Shown: positions 35,642-48,214, counted from the stretch's first letter. The stretch is DNA of 64,000 nucleotides from Physcomitrium patens (GCF_000002425.4 NC_037256.1:11484941-11548940), one strand, 5' to 3'. A program made the numbers and translations. Notes: generated by a model not told the origin, from the letters alone.

Positions 35642-36450
35642 TGTAGAATGGATAGAAATTCGTTTTTGTAAGGTATGGATAAAATAGATTAATCAATCCT
35701 AGGATTGTCAATTCAATAGGTCGGATGATTGAATTAATTGTAAAAAATGGTTAAGTAGGGAATAATAGTTAGAATCTAGAATTTCAAAAATAAAGCATAA
35801 GTAACTTGAAGAAGATATAAGAGGGGCCAGATTGTGATAGTCATGAGCCAGAGTAAGCTTGGTGCTACTTCTTTGTTCTCTTTGTTCTCTTTATTCTCTT
35901 TGTTTTCTTTGTAGTTGAAGAGTAATAGATAGTTTTTGAATACTGTGAAGTAATACTGTGGAATAAATCAGAGATTGATTTATGAGATATTGAATATGTA
36001 ATTGGAGTATTGTGTGATTGAATTATTATGAAAAAATATTAAATTTTTTTTGTCACATTGTGAGGAAGATTGATTGTCAATGAAAGGTTATAATTGTTGT
36101 TAATTAAGAGTTGTGTGTGTTTTGACAGAAGAAGTCTATGATTACAGAAATTGTGTGAAGAGAGATTAGTTGAAGTAGAAGACTATTATTTGTGGTATTG
36201 GATGGAATTTGTATATTTTGAGCAATCTTTTGAGAGTGCAAGATTGTATATTGTTGTTATTAGTTGAAGAAGGAATATTATTAGTAGAAGAAAGCATTGT
36301 AGTATTCTTTGGTATTTTTAATGATTTGAAATATGATTAATTGTGTGACCCTAATGTGTAAGCTCATGTGGTTAGTCTTTCCATGTGTTCGAATTCCCCT
36401 CTACATGTTTATTCTAAAAGGAATTTATAGACTAAGTAAAACACCCACAT
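35642..36450 (+). repeat. El-3 5' LTR
   Basis: About 809 bp, TGTAGAATGG at the start and ACCCACA at the end. It contains a CTTTGTTCT repeat run (35870-35915) and the block GTGATAGTCATGAGCCAG shared with El-4 LTRs. GTAAT at 35922-35926 is the undisturbed version of the El-4 insertion site. Confidence 0.85.
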
Positions 36451-36452
36451 TT

Positions 36453-36470
36453 TGGTGCCACTGTTGGAAA
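36453..36470 (+). promoter_or_regulatory. El-3 primer-binding site, decayed
   Basis: TGGTGCCACTGTTGGAAA, two bases after the LTR. It aligns with the better preserved El-4 site TGGCGCCGTTGCCGGGGA; several differences are C-to-T or G-to-A. Confidence 0.75.
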
Positions 36471-36871
36471 TTGACAATAGTATTTAGTGTTAGGAATTAA
36501 CTGTTACATGAATAAGTTTTGGATGTTGCGCAAAGAGGTTATAAAATTGATATTAGTTCAAAAGTGAAGAGAAATGTGTAGTTAGATGAGAGATAAGAAG
36601 CAAATTCAGCAGTATTTAATGAAAGATTATGGTTATTAAAAATGAAAACATTGAAGTAAAGAAAATACACTAATCAGAAGGAAGACAAGAGAGAGTGCAA
36701 GTAAGAATATTATTGCAAAATAAGTAAGAATATAAGTTAAAAATGAAGCATTGACAAAGCTGGATTAAGCCATGGTTGCATGCCTGTCAGCATATCCGAG
36801 CATACCTAGAAGTTGACCAACCTCTAATATTTCAGTCATATATATCGTTAAAAAAATTGTGAAGAGCTTTC

Positions 36872-38705
36872 ATGGAAAATTTTGTCAATAGCCTAGCATA
36901 TCTCTTGAGCTCGTTAATTGAAAGTAGAGAAAATACAAAAGAATTGGATATTCCATTGGATACTTTTTCAATAGCAAAAACTATTGTTTATGTCAAAAGT
37001 GGTTGTGTAGAATGGCATAAATTGCTTACCAATAAGGAACAATTTAGCGTGTTTCAAAATCCATCGTTTTCACTTCTAATTCAAGTAATATACTTATTCA
37101 AGGATAATAATAGCAAAATGACGAGGTTGAAAAGTTCAAAAAAGATAATTGAGAAAGATAGTGGTTATTTTAAAAAGAAATTAAGTGGCACACTGTCATC
37201 TTTAATGACAACGAGTGGTCCAACAGTTCTAATAGTGATCCAAATAGGTGATGTGGGCAATTGCACAACTAACGTGGCTCCATTTCCTACTTGTAGGGGC
37301 TTGCCAGGTGCAAATCTAGATCAACACTTATCTCAGTTCGTAATCGTATGTGTAGTCAATAATGGCAAAACTCAAGATATTTGGTTGCAATGGCTACTAA
37401 TGACCTTAAAGACACAATGTTTGAATGGTATAATTTCTAATTTGTGGATCAATTTTTTAATTGGAAGGCATTGAAGAATACATTTTTAATCTATTATTGC
37501 CCAATTGGTTTTGAAGATCGATTTTGACAAAGATTAATGAATAGCAAAATGAATCTAGGAGAGGCAATAGAATTGTACTATGGCCGTGTAGCAGACATAC
37601 TCCGCAAGTGGTTCAATCATCAAATACTAAAAGCTTTTGTATTATCTATATTAATCAACGGATTGCACCCACTTGAACTAAAAATATTTGTAAAAGAAGC
37701 TTAACCAAATACAATAATTGTCTTTCTTAATTGAACTAAGGTTTAGAAAAAATGCCATTATGATCAATTTTTAACTACGGGAGCCACTATGATTCCAGTT
37801 CAAGGAGGTTATCAGATCTTGGTATGGAATAGAGTAGTGATTAGTTATCCCAGAATGTTTGATACAGGTGCCAATTCAAGTGCCAATACATAGGAAATAG
37901 TTAATGTCACCCTATTGCAAGCTATATCACCAAACATGGCAACACTACAATCTCCATACTTCTCTTATGAGCAATAACCATTGATTACGATAGAATTGCT
38001 AATAGTATTAGCTCCGAAGGATTTTAATGAAACTTTATTGTTAAATTTGACTAAAAAAATAGAAGAAATGGCAATCAATATGACAAAAGATAAAGAGAAG
38101 AGGCAATAAACTACCAATACTGGGCCCAATCTATGGTATAGTAATTGTAAGGGCCAAGATCATTTGGTGACAAAATGCCCCTTTCTTCTACAAATGATGG
38201 TACAATGTACATTCTATGGAAGAAAGCATTTGGCAGTTAATTATTGGAATTAAAAAAAGCAACAACAGTTTGGAAATCAAACCATGATTCCACCAACTCA
38301 GTGGTATGTCAATCAAGTTCAAATGGGAAATACGTTTGGTTGGAACAGAAATTGTTCAAATAGACAAAATTGAGCCTTTAATTACTTTCAAGGTCCAAAT
38401 TATAATCCAGATTCTGCATTAAACTCCCATATCTATGTGAAGGAATAGACATGATATCAGTAATATTTTCCATTACTGCAATTGATTCAACTTACATCTG
38501 TATCAATAAGAAAACAGAATCATTTACCAATTCAACTTGGAACAAGCCCAATTGGTGTATACCGCTGGAAACATCCAATATGCCTGATGGAGGTGGAAGA
38601 AGACCACTTCGTTGTTATCATTGTATGCAAATTGATCATTATACTAGTGAATGTCCTAATCTAAGAGCCAAAGATGACTATGCTCCAGTTTGTAGAAATT
38701 ATAAA
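36872..38705 (+). pseudogene. El-3 gag remains
   Basis: Homologous to El-4 gag over its length. 36872-37474 holds the N-terminal part (LPGANLDQHLSQFVIVCVVNNGKTQDIWLQW), then after a break ELYYGRVADILRKWF and ALVLSI-type sequence to 37700. Zinc knuckles follow: WYSNCKGQDHLVTKCP near 38140 and CYHCMQIDHYTSECP near 38615. Stops are frequent, many at codons that are Gln or Arg in El-4. The capsid and nucleocapsid are non-functional. Confidence 0.8.
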
Positions 38706-39205
38706 TAATTATGGTATACATATTAGCAATATAATGCTCCGTTTAATTTCAACAACCATAATCAATAGATCTACATATAAACTAAGATCAAGGATAATAA
38801 TTGAGGTCTTCAAGATTCTCCAGTAAATCAGGTGGAATGTGTCGGAGTAGTACTTATCAAGAACCAACAAAAGGAGAAAGGACCAATTCAACATTTGGGT
38901 GAAGTAATTGCAAAGGACCAATTCAATCTAATTATAAAAACGTCAAATCCAATTCAGGGCATTTTATTGATGATGAAATCTAGCCCTTTTACGCAAACCA
39001 ATGAAGTCCCAACTATTGAGGTTTCAACTCAACCTAAACTAGTTCCGTCCTCTATATAGTTTCATGAGATGTCTTATCCATTAAAAGATCTTCTCGTGGA
39101 TGGACATTCTGAGAAAGCTCTTCCAGCTATTCAAATTCTCAGTCTAGAAAAGAAAAATATATTACCTCAAGGATTAAAGGTGAAAAAAATGAAAAAAAGA
39201 GGCCA

Positions 39206-39580
39206 TTGAAAATTTCTTTAAATATGGAGCCTTATGACATTTTAAAAGATCTAGACACTATTCAGCCTTCTATTTTGATGAAGCAACTTCTAGCAATCGC
39301 ATTGGAATGTCGTTCTATATTAAATTCATCGTTAACATGGCATAGGCAATGTAACAAAGAAGTTCTTGAAGTTAGTTTGAACCCTGACCTAGGGGCATTA
39401 ATCATTCACATATTGATAGATGGCATTATGATTTCTCGAGTCCAAGTGGATGGTGGCTCCAGCATCAATTTAATGAATGCAAATATAATGGATGCTTTAG
39501 ACATAGCACATTTAGTAACTATGACATTGGTATTACGGATGGTAGATCATAGTTGGGTTAAACTAATAGGTATCTTGTAA
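39206..39580 (+). pseudogene. El-3 protease
   Basis: 124 open codons: MEPYDILKDLDTIQPSILMK, then VSLNPDLGALIIHILIDGIM and the retropepsin active site VQVDGGSSINLMN, where El-4 has VQVDSGASVNLMN. The second active-site residue is changed (D-G-G-S for D-S-G-A). 39728-40093 downstream is the linker toward RT. It is cut off from gag and RT by stops. Confidence 0.75.
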
Positions 39581-40189
39581 AATATTCAAACTATAGTTTT
39601 TAATAATGAATATAAAATAAACTATATTATTTTTTCATTACAACGTTCAATTTTATCATATCCAATTTTATTGGGATGACTCTGGCTTTATCAAGCAAAA
39701 GCCAAGAATAATTAGAATCGTGATACTTTGATGATTGGAAGAAGCAAAGACAAGATGGTGTTACAAATGTACCCAATACACTATCATAGAGAATCTCAAA
39801 TGCTAGAATCTGAATTAATATTTGACAATGAGCTCAGTTCTGATGAAGATGCCATCGTACCAAAGAATGGAGCATCTTTTGAGATAGCTAAGCACTATGG
39901 GATCTTGTATCAATGTGAAGGACTACAAGAATATTTGATATACTTGCCAAATATAAAAAAATTTGATCATGTTATTGCAGCTTGGATGAACAAATATGAT
40001 GTGCACCGTATCAATGCACTGGAATCAGAATTAAGTGCCTCCAATATATCGGACTTGATGAATGGCTCAAAATCAATGAGAGAGCTAAAATAGGAAAAGG
40101 TACTTGAACGTTTATGTCAAATTATTAATTTAGCAACAAATGAAATACCTCAGAAAATTAAAATTTACAAAGGTATTCAAGATCAAGAA

Positions 40190-41800
40190 TTGACACGTTG
40201 TAAAGAATTTTTCATTCACCATACATCTGCTTTTACTTGGACTTATGTTAATTTAAAAAGTATCTTCGTGAAAGTCTGCAAGCATCAGATCATTTTAGAG
40301 GGGAATACTAAATTTTTCCATGATAAGCAACATCGCCATAATCCAAAATATTCCCTAATGATGAAGGACGAATTAGATAAGCTTATTGAAATTGATTTTA
40401 TTTATTCGATACCAAATAGTGAGTGGCTTTTTTCAATTGTGGTGCCAAAGAAGAAAAGAAAAATCATAATTTGTTAGGACTTCTGGAAACTAAATGTGGC
40501 TACTAAGAAAGATTACTTTTCATTACCTCTTACGGATAGTATATTAGATGTTGTAGAAGGGCATGAATGTTATTCTTTCCTCGATGGATTTTTTAGTTAT
40601 AATCAAGTTAAAATTGCAAAAGAAGATTAGCTAAAGACTACTTTCACTATGGACTAAGGAACATTTGCTTATTACATTATACCATTTGAGTTATGTAATG
40701 CTTTAGCCACGTTTTAGAGGATGATGACTCAGGCATTTTAGGATTACTTACGAATGTTAATGGAGATATTTTTAGATGACTTTTGTACTTTTAGTATAAA
40801 ATAGGATCATATGAAATGCCAAGGCAAATGTTTAGATCAATGTATTACATACGAGATATTGTTGAACTCTGATAAATACCAATTTGGTATTCTATCTAAA
40901 AAAATCTTGACACATATAGTTTTTGAAGCAATATTACCACTGATCTAGATAAATTTCAGCACATAATGAATCTACCAAGACTAGAGATAGTGTCGGGTGT
41001 TCATGGTTTCGTCGGCCATGTCAATTGTTATTGATAATTTATTCATTTGTTTGTAGTCATCTCTCAACTTCTGACTAATCTTTTAAAGAAACCTCTATCG
41101 AATTGGACCACTCTAGTTTGGACCAAAGAATGTATAGTGGCATTTGAAGAATTGAAGCAAAAATTGGTATGTATACTAGTATTAGTGGCTCCTTCTTAGA
41201 CAAAGCCATTTCATATGTATGTTGATGCATCCAATGTTGCTATTAGATCTGTGTTAAGTCTAAAGGATGAAAAGGGCTTAAATCATTTAATATATTATGT
41301 CTGTCGATAATTGGTGGCTGCTGAACAAAAATACACTACTACTAAATGGGAAGCTTTGGGTATGATATATTTGGTTCAAAAATTTTGGCATTATTTGTTG
41401 AGTTATCCATTTGTGTTTTGTGTGAATCATGATGCCTTAAAATACATGATTAATAAGCCTTAATTGAGTGGACACATTGTCAGATGGATATTACTACTAC
41501 AAGAATTTAATTTTACTATTATCGTAAGATCTAAGAAGAACCATCCAAATGCTGACCATTTAAATTGGCTGTCCAATATCCTAGGCAATAAACCTGTTCT
41601 TGATATACTTTTCAATGTTGATTTATTTGTTGTGGATGTGATTTTACCGGAGTATACTGAAATAATTCAGTTTTTGATATTTCAAACATTTCTACTTGCA
41701 TTTAGCGAGAAACTTAAGAAATGCTTAATTTTAAAAAGTGCCCCATATACAATGATTGGTGATGCTTTGTATAAGCAAGGACAGGATGGCATTTTATGAT
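40190..41800 (+). pseudogene. El-3 reverse transcriptase and RNase H
   Basis: RT blocks in order: HNPKYSLMMKDELDKLIEIDF, FSIVVPKKKRKIIIC, KDYFSLPLTDSILD, CYSFLDGF, then TMD*GTFAYYIIPFELCNA and MEIFLDDFCTF with the catalytic L-D-D intact. RNase H follows (MYVDASNVAI; DHDALKYMINKP*LSGHIVRW), then the connection to integrase (41464-41799). Two stops, TMD*GTF and NKP*LSG, sit at the same codons as stops in El-4 (TAA here, TAG there). The reading frame is interrupted many times. Confidence 0.8.
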
Positions 41801-42065
41801 GCTGCATCTTTCAAAGTGAAGTACTATTGATATTGGACAGTTGCTACTTGGATAGTTGTGGTGGATATTTTACCGTTGATAGTACTGCTAAAAAAACTTT
41901 ATGATAGTCATTTTAATAATTTTCTAAAAAAAATTCAAGCCCAATAGCATAGTTTGCATTGGGTGGTTAAAGGATTTTTGAATGGATCAATTCAATTGAA
42001 ATATTTTATGGGCCATCAATAAGGTACATATATTAATAGGAACCATCGTCATATTACGTGTTATT
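41800..42065 (+). pseudogene. El-3 integrase stump, core deleted
   Basis: After LDSCYLDSCGGYFTVDSTAK (start of the zinc-binding domain) the sequence jumps at about 41897 to HFNNFLKKI and GFLNGSIQLKYFMGH, which corresponds to the last 50 residues of El-4 pol. About 0.9 kb, covering the second zinc pair and the entire D,D-35-E core, is missing. A clean internal deletion fits best. Confidence 0.75.
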
Positions 42066-42312
42066 TTTCTCAGGAATACACTGGGCACTTAGTTGTGGAA
42101 GGTGAGATTATGTTTCACAAGTAGCCAAGAAACCCTAATAGGTTTCACCCATGCGAGAAGAATATAATCTGAATTTCAATTCAAAGGTACTTAAAACACT
42201 CTTCTTAGTAGTCTTAACCATACATAAATCCCAATTACCTTGTTACTTTCATATTTAAGCAATTTAGATTTTTCTTATAAACCTCAATCCTAATCAGTAA
42301 GCTTTAATAAGT

Positions 42313-43363
42313 TGTAACATCCACTCCGACTGTCCACTTCGTGTGGAATTTTTCATGCAATTTTCAATGCAAGTCTTCTAAATTCTCAAGAATTTTTAGC
42401 CCAATCCAACTTATAGATTGTGAGAAAACCTCCAAAAATTGCACCAATGTCACTCAGCCGCCAACTTGAAAAGTGAAGCAAAAATCCTAGCAATGATTTC
42501 TCTTTCTCCAACCATTAACTTTATCTCAAAATTGGTGTGTAGCTTGATCTTTAAGTCTTCCAACACCATGCCAATTTTCATCTTAATCCAACTAATAGAA
42601 CTTTAGATATTGTGGAAATCCTATCCAACCTCAAACTGCCACCTTCTGAAACTTTCTTGTGCTAAAAACTAGATATCTCTAAAAACACGCCAGTAGATTT
42701 TCACAAAATTTTGTATACATTTAGCACACTCAATAATCCAAACAATATCAAATTTTCAACCATAGATGTCATAGCAATTGCACGAACTAGCCAAAATTGC
42801 TAGCCCTAATTATATTAAATAAAATCCAAATCATTGATACAAACCCTGAATTTGAACAAAAATTGCTAAGTCCTCCAAAACCCTCTCAAAACAATTCTTA
42901 TGTCTCTGGAAAGAACTTTAAGTTAGCTCTTAAATTCTAACCTCTGAACTTTGAATGAAATCCTATTTTTCCCTAGGCCCTCCTTTTAGTGGTTAGAGGT
43001 CTGATTTCGATCCTGTCTCACAAATGGTCGATCCGTGGGTATCAATCTAACCTATCCTAAGGTGTTTTTAGTCCAATCCTACTCTCAACTTAACCTTAGT
43101 ACCAACTATACTAATTATTTATCTCTTCTAATCTGATTTTATTAATTTATGGTCTTTCTAAGGTAGTAGAAGAGTCTCTACAACCTAGAAGGTAAAATTA
43201 CTAACTAACCTTCAACCTACTAACTATTAAGATAAGAAAAATAACCTAAGAGGCTTTTATAAAAGCCATGTTAAGACATCTCAAATTATAATTGAACTAA
43301 GATAATTAGATATTAGTTAGAAATTTAATTTTAATTATAATTTCACTATATAATTGTATTACA
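42313..43363. mobile_element. F-LTR: 1.05 kb LTR-like insertion in El-3
   Basis: Begins TGTAACATCC and ends GTATTACA (TG...CA, with TGTAA/TTACA inverted ends). It interrupts El-3 between the end of pol and the extra frame; El-4 has only about 310 bp there. The last 480 bp match 63544-64000 in reverse complement. It contains the 16-bp palindrome GGCTTTTATAAAAGCC at 43252-43267 with a TATA box in its centre. Flanking 5-mers (TAAGT, TCACG) do not match, so solo-LTR status is not proven. Confidence 0.6.
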
Positions 43364-43699
43364 TCACGACACCATTTAAGGCTATATTATACTTAAAACC
43401 TAGGACGGGTTTCAATTATTAGTATAAGTGGATTAGGATATAGAGGTAGCTGAAAGGATAATTAGAAATATAATTAATAGTAGGTCAAATGGGACAAGGG
43501 GAAAAATGGACAGTATGGATATCATGTTGTCGTTATCACTACCAGATAAAGCAATAAGAGTAGAGCATCCATTCAAGATGATTCTCTAATGTCACATTTT
43601 GTTGTTATTTTTTTGTGTTATAATTTCTTGTGTTTCGAAAGTACTGGAGAGTAGCATTGACGATTAGAGCTTCGAAGGGTGTGCGACATAGCGATTGAG

Positions 43700-45450
43700 A
43701 GTACAAAGAGAATTACGGATAGAGAAGAAAGTGAACAAAATGTGAAAGCTAATTGTAATTTGGAACCACTATCCGTAGTAATTGTTACTAATATAAAGCC
43801 TATGAAATTGGAGATGTGCTAGATGTCAAGAAGAATATAAGATTTTTAAAATGTACAAATGTTTAAGTTTTTGCAAAGGCCAAATAGCTTGTCCTCAATT
43901 AATGTGACATTAGTAGAAGAATACATTGCAAACTATAACCCAGAGAATACATCGACTGTAGTACAAGGACACATTAACGGTATTGATGAGAAGATCCTAG
44001 AAAAGGTGATGTATCTTCCAATTGGAGAGGTTGTAGTGAAGATCAAAGAATCAAGTGATTTTAATGTAGGAAGATTTTTCAAAGGTAGAATGTCATTGTT
44101 TGAAAAGAACCAAGGTTGGCAGACGGTTGAGGCAATTATACCAAAGCTCATGGAATAGTTGCACTTTGTGTTGAGGCATTTAGACTTGTACTGATATACC
44201 ACATATATGTCAAGAGAGTTATAGTTTGCAAAGGCAAGGATGCTTGAAGAGATGGTATTTAATTGGGCAACTTATATAGCAACTTGTATTCATGCAAAAA
44301 TGGGAGCCAAGCACAAAATAGGGAAGTTTATAGTGTTGCTTTGTTCCAACTATGTGTATGCAGTGATTGCATTTACATTAAATCAAGTAATGCCAATAGA
44401 GGAGAAAAATGTAGCCTTGCTAGTACCTCAACAAGGTGAACAGAATTTATTAGCATTGACTACTAATTCAGAGGATGTAGTGCATGAAATTGGAGAATCC
44501 AGTCGTACATTGGTACAAGAGCCAATTCTAGAAGTTGTATCAAAATTGGCTCGGATGTGTTTAGCGGTCGAAGAAGAGAATAAAGTCCTAATTTTGTTAG
44601 ATATTAATCACTTGGCATTTCCACAAGGCCAACTACCAAAAAATATACACCTTAAGAATATTTTATTGAAGTACATTTCACAAATATATTGCATGGTACG
44701 AGCATTAGATGTAGACAACAGTGTCAAATAGGAATTGGAGGCAAGCAAAAAAGTGATATCGGAGTAGAACCAAAGAATCGCAGAGAAAGAACGAATCATC
44801 TAAGAGAATGCAGAGTCGAAGTTGACATTGGAGTGGAGGTTTTTACAGAAATAGGAAGCTTAGATGAAAGAAAAAGAATACATCTTATAGATCATGAAAG
44901 ATCAATGGAAAGAATTACTTCAGAATTGCCGGTTATGGAATTTGGAACAGAAAAAAGTCAAGTGCCAGTTATAAGCAGAATGGAAAAAGGTAGAGTTATT
45001 TGTGCAAGAAAAAGCAATATTGAGTAATCAATATAGATGTGAAATGGAGTAATTGAGGGCTGAAATTGAGGCTTTGAATGCTAAGGTGACAAAATTAGGA
45101 GATGATTTAATCAATATTGGTCAATCTTAAATATTGATGTTGTCAGTTTTCGAAGTTCTAGAAGAGATGAGTTAGTTTCAGCACCAATTGGAATTGAGAG
45201 ATGCCTAAATCCTGGAATTGGAGGCTCAAGTTTGTAAATTGAAAGAGTATATTGAAGACCTTTTAGTCGAATTGAGGAAGGAACCGATATAAGGATTGCA
45301 AGACGATGAAGGTTTGCATTTGGAACTAGAATCAGTAGAATCAACAACGAATAATGTGGAAATTGAATAATTGGATGGACTAGAGGAATAGCAATTTTGT
45401 AGAGTTTTGTTAAGTAGTTCTTTTAAGATATGTATCAATTCTATATTTGC
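43700..45450 (+). pseudogene. El-3 extra open frame (post-pol, helical domain plus coiled coil)
   Basis: Homologue of the El-4 frame at 46574-48214. 43859-44158 reads FKFLQRPNSLSSINVTLVEE, NYNPENTSTVVQGHINGIDE and LFEKNQGWQTVEA. 44240-44731 reads MLEEMVFNWATYIATCIHAK and LLCSNYVYAVIAFTLNQ. From 44731 the frame, with stops, is Lys/Glu-rich with heptad-like spacing (coiled coil). Stops are TAG, TAA or TGA at positions mostly Gln or Trp-like. The domain resembles the helical domain that Athila-type and related plant elements carry in accessory proteins (putative plant transposon protein family), a similarity judged by eye. Confidence 0.7.
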
Positions 45451-45464
45451 GAGGATGTTGTATA

Positions 45465-45480
45465 GTGAGGAGTGGCGCTA
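45465..45480 (+). promoter_or_regulatory. El-3 polypurine tract
   Basis: GTGAGGAGTGGCGCTA directly before the 3' LTR (TATAGAATGG, TG decayed to TA). El-4 has GTAAGGAGTGGGGCTA at the same place. Confidence 0.75.
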
Positions 45481-45747
45481 TATAGAATGGATAAAAATTC
45501 GTTTTTGTAAGATATGGATAAAATAGATTAATCAATCCTAGGATTGTCAATTCAATAGGTCGAATGATTGAATTAGTTATGAAAAGCGGTTAAGTAGGGA
45601 ATAACAGTTAAAATCTAAAATTTTAGAAGTAAAGCATAAGTAAGTTGAAGAAGATATAGGAGGGGTGAGACTGTGATAGTCATGAGCTAGAATAAGCTTG
45701 GTGCTACCTCTTTGTTCTCTTTGTTTTCTTTGTAGTTGAAGAGTAAT
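45481..45747 (+). repeat. El-3 3' LTR, left piece
   Basis: Matches 35642-35926. Interrupted after GTAAT (45743-45747) by El-4. Confidence 0.88.
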
Positions 45748-46467
45748 TGTAATCGTCGTTTGACTCGGACTCAAAACACCAAGATATTTGATCAGTATAG
45801 GTGGGTTCGATCTCGGGGAAAGACTCGTTATATGAATTGGATATGTTATGTCACAATTGATTATGTATTAATTATCTAAAACTTCCAAAGTTCTCTTCCT
45901 CATCTCAATTCAATCCCTTCACAATCTCTACAATCGTTCACTGCCTTGCAGCTACTCAATATCACTGACATTCCTGACATCTACAGGATGCTTAATCTCT
46001 TTTCACAGTACTTCAATTCTCAATTCCTTTACTTTTACTCAATCTTCCAGTGCTACTATCACAATGCAATAATCTCTATTATCACAATCACACTTTCTTT
46101 CTCCAAATTAATTAATTCGAATTCATAATTTTCAATATCTCAATCACAGTTTCAGCAATCCTTTTCTTAAATCCAATACTAAAGAAAAATACAAAAGCAA
46201 AGAAAACAAAAGGGTAGCTCCAAGCTTTACCCTGGCTCACGACTATCACAGTCTGGCCGCCATTCCTTCTTCTTCAACCTCTTTATCCTACCAAAATATG
46301 AATCGTCATTCAGCAGATTCCACAGGTTGTGAAACTTTGGCTTCTTAATCGCATATGTTCCTAACTTCCTACTATTAACAACTAATCGAACTAACCATTC
46401 ATCTAAATTCCAACATTACTACTATTTAACCGATAACGAACCAAAAAAGTCATTTATACATTCTACA
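45748..46467 (-). repeat. El-4 3' LTR
   Basis: 720 bp, TGTAAT...TTCTACA on the plus strand. It differs from 54661-55380 at seven positions by hand count. Confidence 0.95.
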
Positions 46468-46486
46468 TAGCCCCACTCCTTACTGT
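46468..46486 (-). promoter_or_regulatory. El-4 polypurine tract
   Basis: Minus strand ACAGTAAGGAGTGGGGCTA abuts the 3' LTR start TGTAGAATG, the expected primer for plus-strand synthesis. Confidence 0.8.
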
Positions 46487-46573
46487 GTAGCGTCCTCGCA
46501 AACCACCTTGTACTACGTTTTACAATATCACCACATCATTGGCTTCCTCCAATGTCTGAACCTCTGGTCCGCC

Positions 46574-48214
46574 TTAGTCCGTTTCATCATTTCCATAAGT
46601 GAGATTGGTTTCGACTTCTTGAGCTTCTTTTCCAACTCCCTCTCTCACCTGCTCTCCGTTCAATAAAGCTGTCAAGTCCTCGTTAAGTGCTCCCAATTCC
46701 CGAACCTGAGACTGCAAAAGCACAATTTGGGTGTCTCGCTCTTTCAGCTGCTCCTCCAGGGCATGCACCTGTTTCTCTAATTCCTGTAAAGATGTACTTG
46801 CTGGATTGACCTCTCCTTGCTGCGTGGTAACTGTAATCATTTCTGCCTCCAATTCGATAATCCTTCTCTTCAATTGCTCGTTCTCCGTCTTTGAGCTCTC
46901 CGATTGTCTCCGAAAATCGTCCTCCAATTTGGATCTCCCGGCTTCCAATTCCGCCACCCTATTCTTCTCCTCCTGGTATTGGTTCCGCAACTCCATACAC
47001 TCCTGCTTGGTAAGCTCCATCAGACTCTTTGCTAACTTATTCTCCTTGGCCCATTCCGCTTGGGTCTCCTTGAATTGGTGCTCTAATCTTGAATATTTGA
47101 GAGCGTTCGTTACTGAAGCATGTTGTAAATCTCCAATCTTCTTCTTCTGATCCTCAATGATCTTGTCCCTCTCCCCTAGTACCTGTCTAAGGCTGAACTC
47201 ATTGCCCATTTTCTCAACGGCCATCTGTAATTGAGTAATTTGTACCGAGATTAACTCCTTGAGTTCTCTTGCCTGCTAGCCAGCTCCCGATAAACCCACC
47301 CGTTGATAATACTCTACCAGTACTGGTGGAGTGACGGCCATATTGGTACTGGGACGACCCAATTCTCTAGATGACGAGCTGACATTGGTCCGTTCGTAAT
47401 TTCTAGCTTAGCTGCACTCTGCTATCGCCGCTTCCTCGACTTGTTTTGATGGCAATGGCGTTGACTCTACTCTTGTCTCTGTTGCTACAGCGTCTAGTCT
47501 CTCCACCATTGAAGGTTGCTTCAGTTGATATCTAATTGCTTCACACGCGTAGTTGGAGCATAACATCGTAGTAACCTTCCATGTTCTTCTTTTCACGTCC
47601 AATTCCGCATCGATTCTGGTCGCAACATACGCTGCCCAGTTGAAGACCATCCCCTCCAGCATCGTAATTGCTGAAAACAATAACCTCCTTGCCATATACG
47701 TCGAATGTCGGTTCAGCCCTAATCGCTTCTGCACAAATCGCATCCATTCTCCCAGCTCCGGCGTAAGCGCATCCGCTGTCTTCCACCCTTGATTTTTCTC
47801 AAACGCTTCGTTTCCCGACTTGAAGTACTTGCTTGGAACAAAATCAAACTCCAAGTCTCCCGATACCGGTAGCTCAGCCATGGAAAGATATAGAACCTTG
47901 TTCAACGTCACCTCATCTATACCAATAATTCTCCCATGAACCACACTAGACCCGTCTTCCGGATCATAATTCGTCACATATTCTGTTAACAATGCTATAT
48001 CTATTGGTGGTAGCCTCTGCGAAAACTTCAGAAATCCATACATCTGCACCGTGCGAAACTCTCTCTGTCTCTTTTGCGACCAAAAAATGTCCATAGCGAC
48101 CGGCTCCATGCTCGTCACTATCACGCACTCCATTGGTGGTAATGCTCCCTTCGTCTTGACATTACGCTGTCGCTCCTCTCTCATAGCTGTCCTCTTCTTA
48201 CGCTCAATCACCAT
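46574..48214 (-). pseudogene. El-4 extra open frame: helical domain plus long coiled coil
   Basis: A 546-codon frame from the ATG at 48214, interrupted only by TAA at 47408 and TAG near 47276, both in frame. Residues about 55-250 form an alpha-helical domain with YVTNYDPEDGSSVVHGRI, AFEKNQGWKTADAL, MARRLLFSAITMLEGMVFNW and TTMLCSNYACEAIRYQL. Residues about 331-530 are a coiled coil (QEEKNRVAELEAGRSKLEDD, ELEKQVHALEEQLKERDTQI). No signal peptide or membrane segment is seen, so it is not an obvious envelope. The layout resembles accessory frames of Athila- or Retand-like elements, and the first domain resembles the putative plant transposon protein family; both comparisons are from memory of pattern. 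It starts about 310 bp after pol. The function is unknown. El-3 carries the same frame. Confidence 0.75.

Noticed and set aside
42120-43390. Protein gene between El-3 pol and its extra frame
   Set aside because: No open frame of note; the last 480 bp recur inverted at 63544-64000 and the ends look like an LTR.
46731-47150. 139-codon plus-strand frame
   Set aside because: Antisense shadow of the coiled-coil part of the El-4 extra frame; Ser/Cys-rich as expected for the complement of Glu/Gln/Lys codons.
46467-48214. Envelope gene of a retrovirus-like element
   Set aside because: No signal peptide, no transmembrane segment and no Cys-rich surface domain; the product is helical with a long coiled coil.
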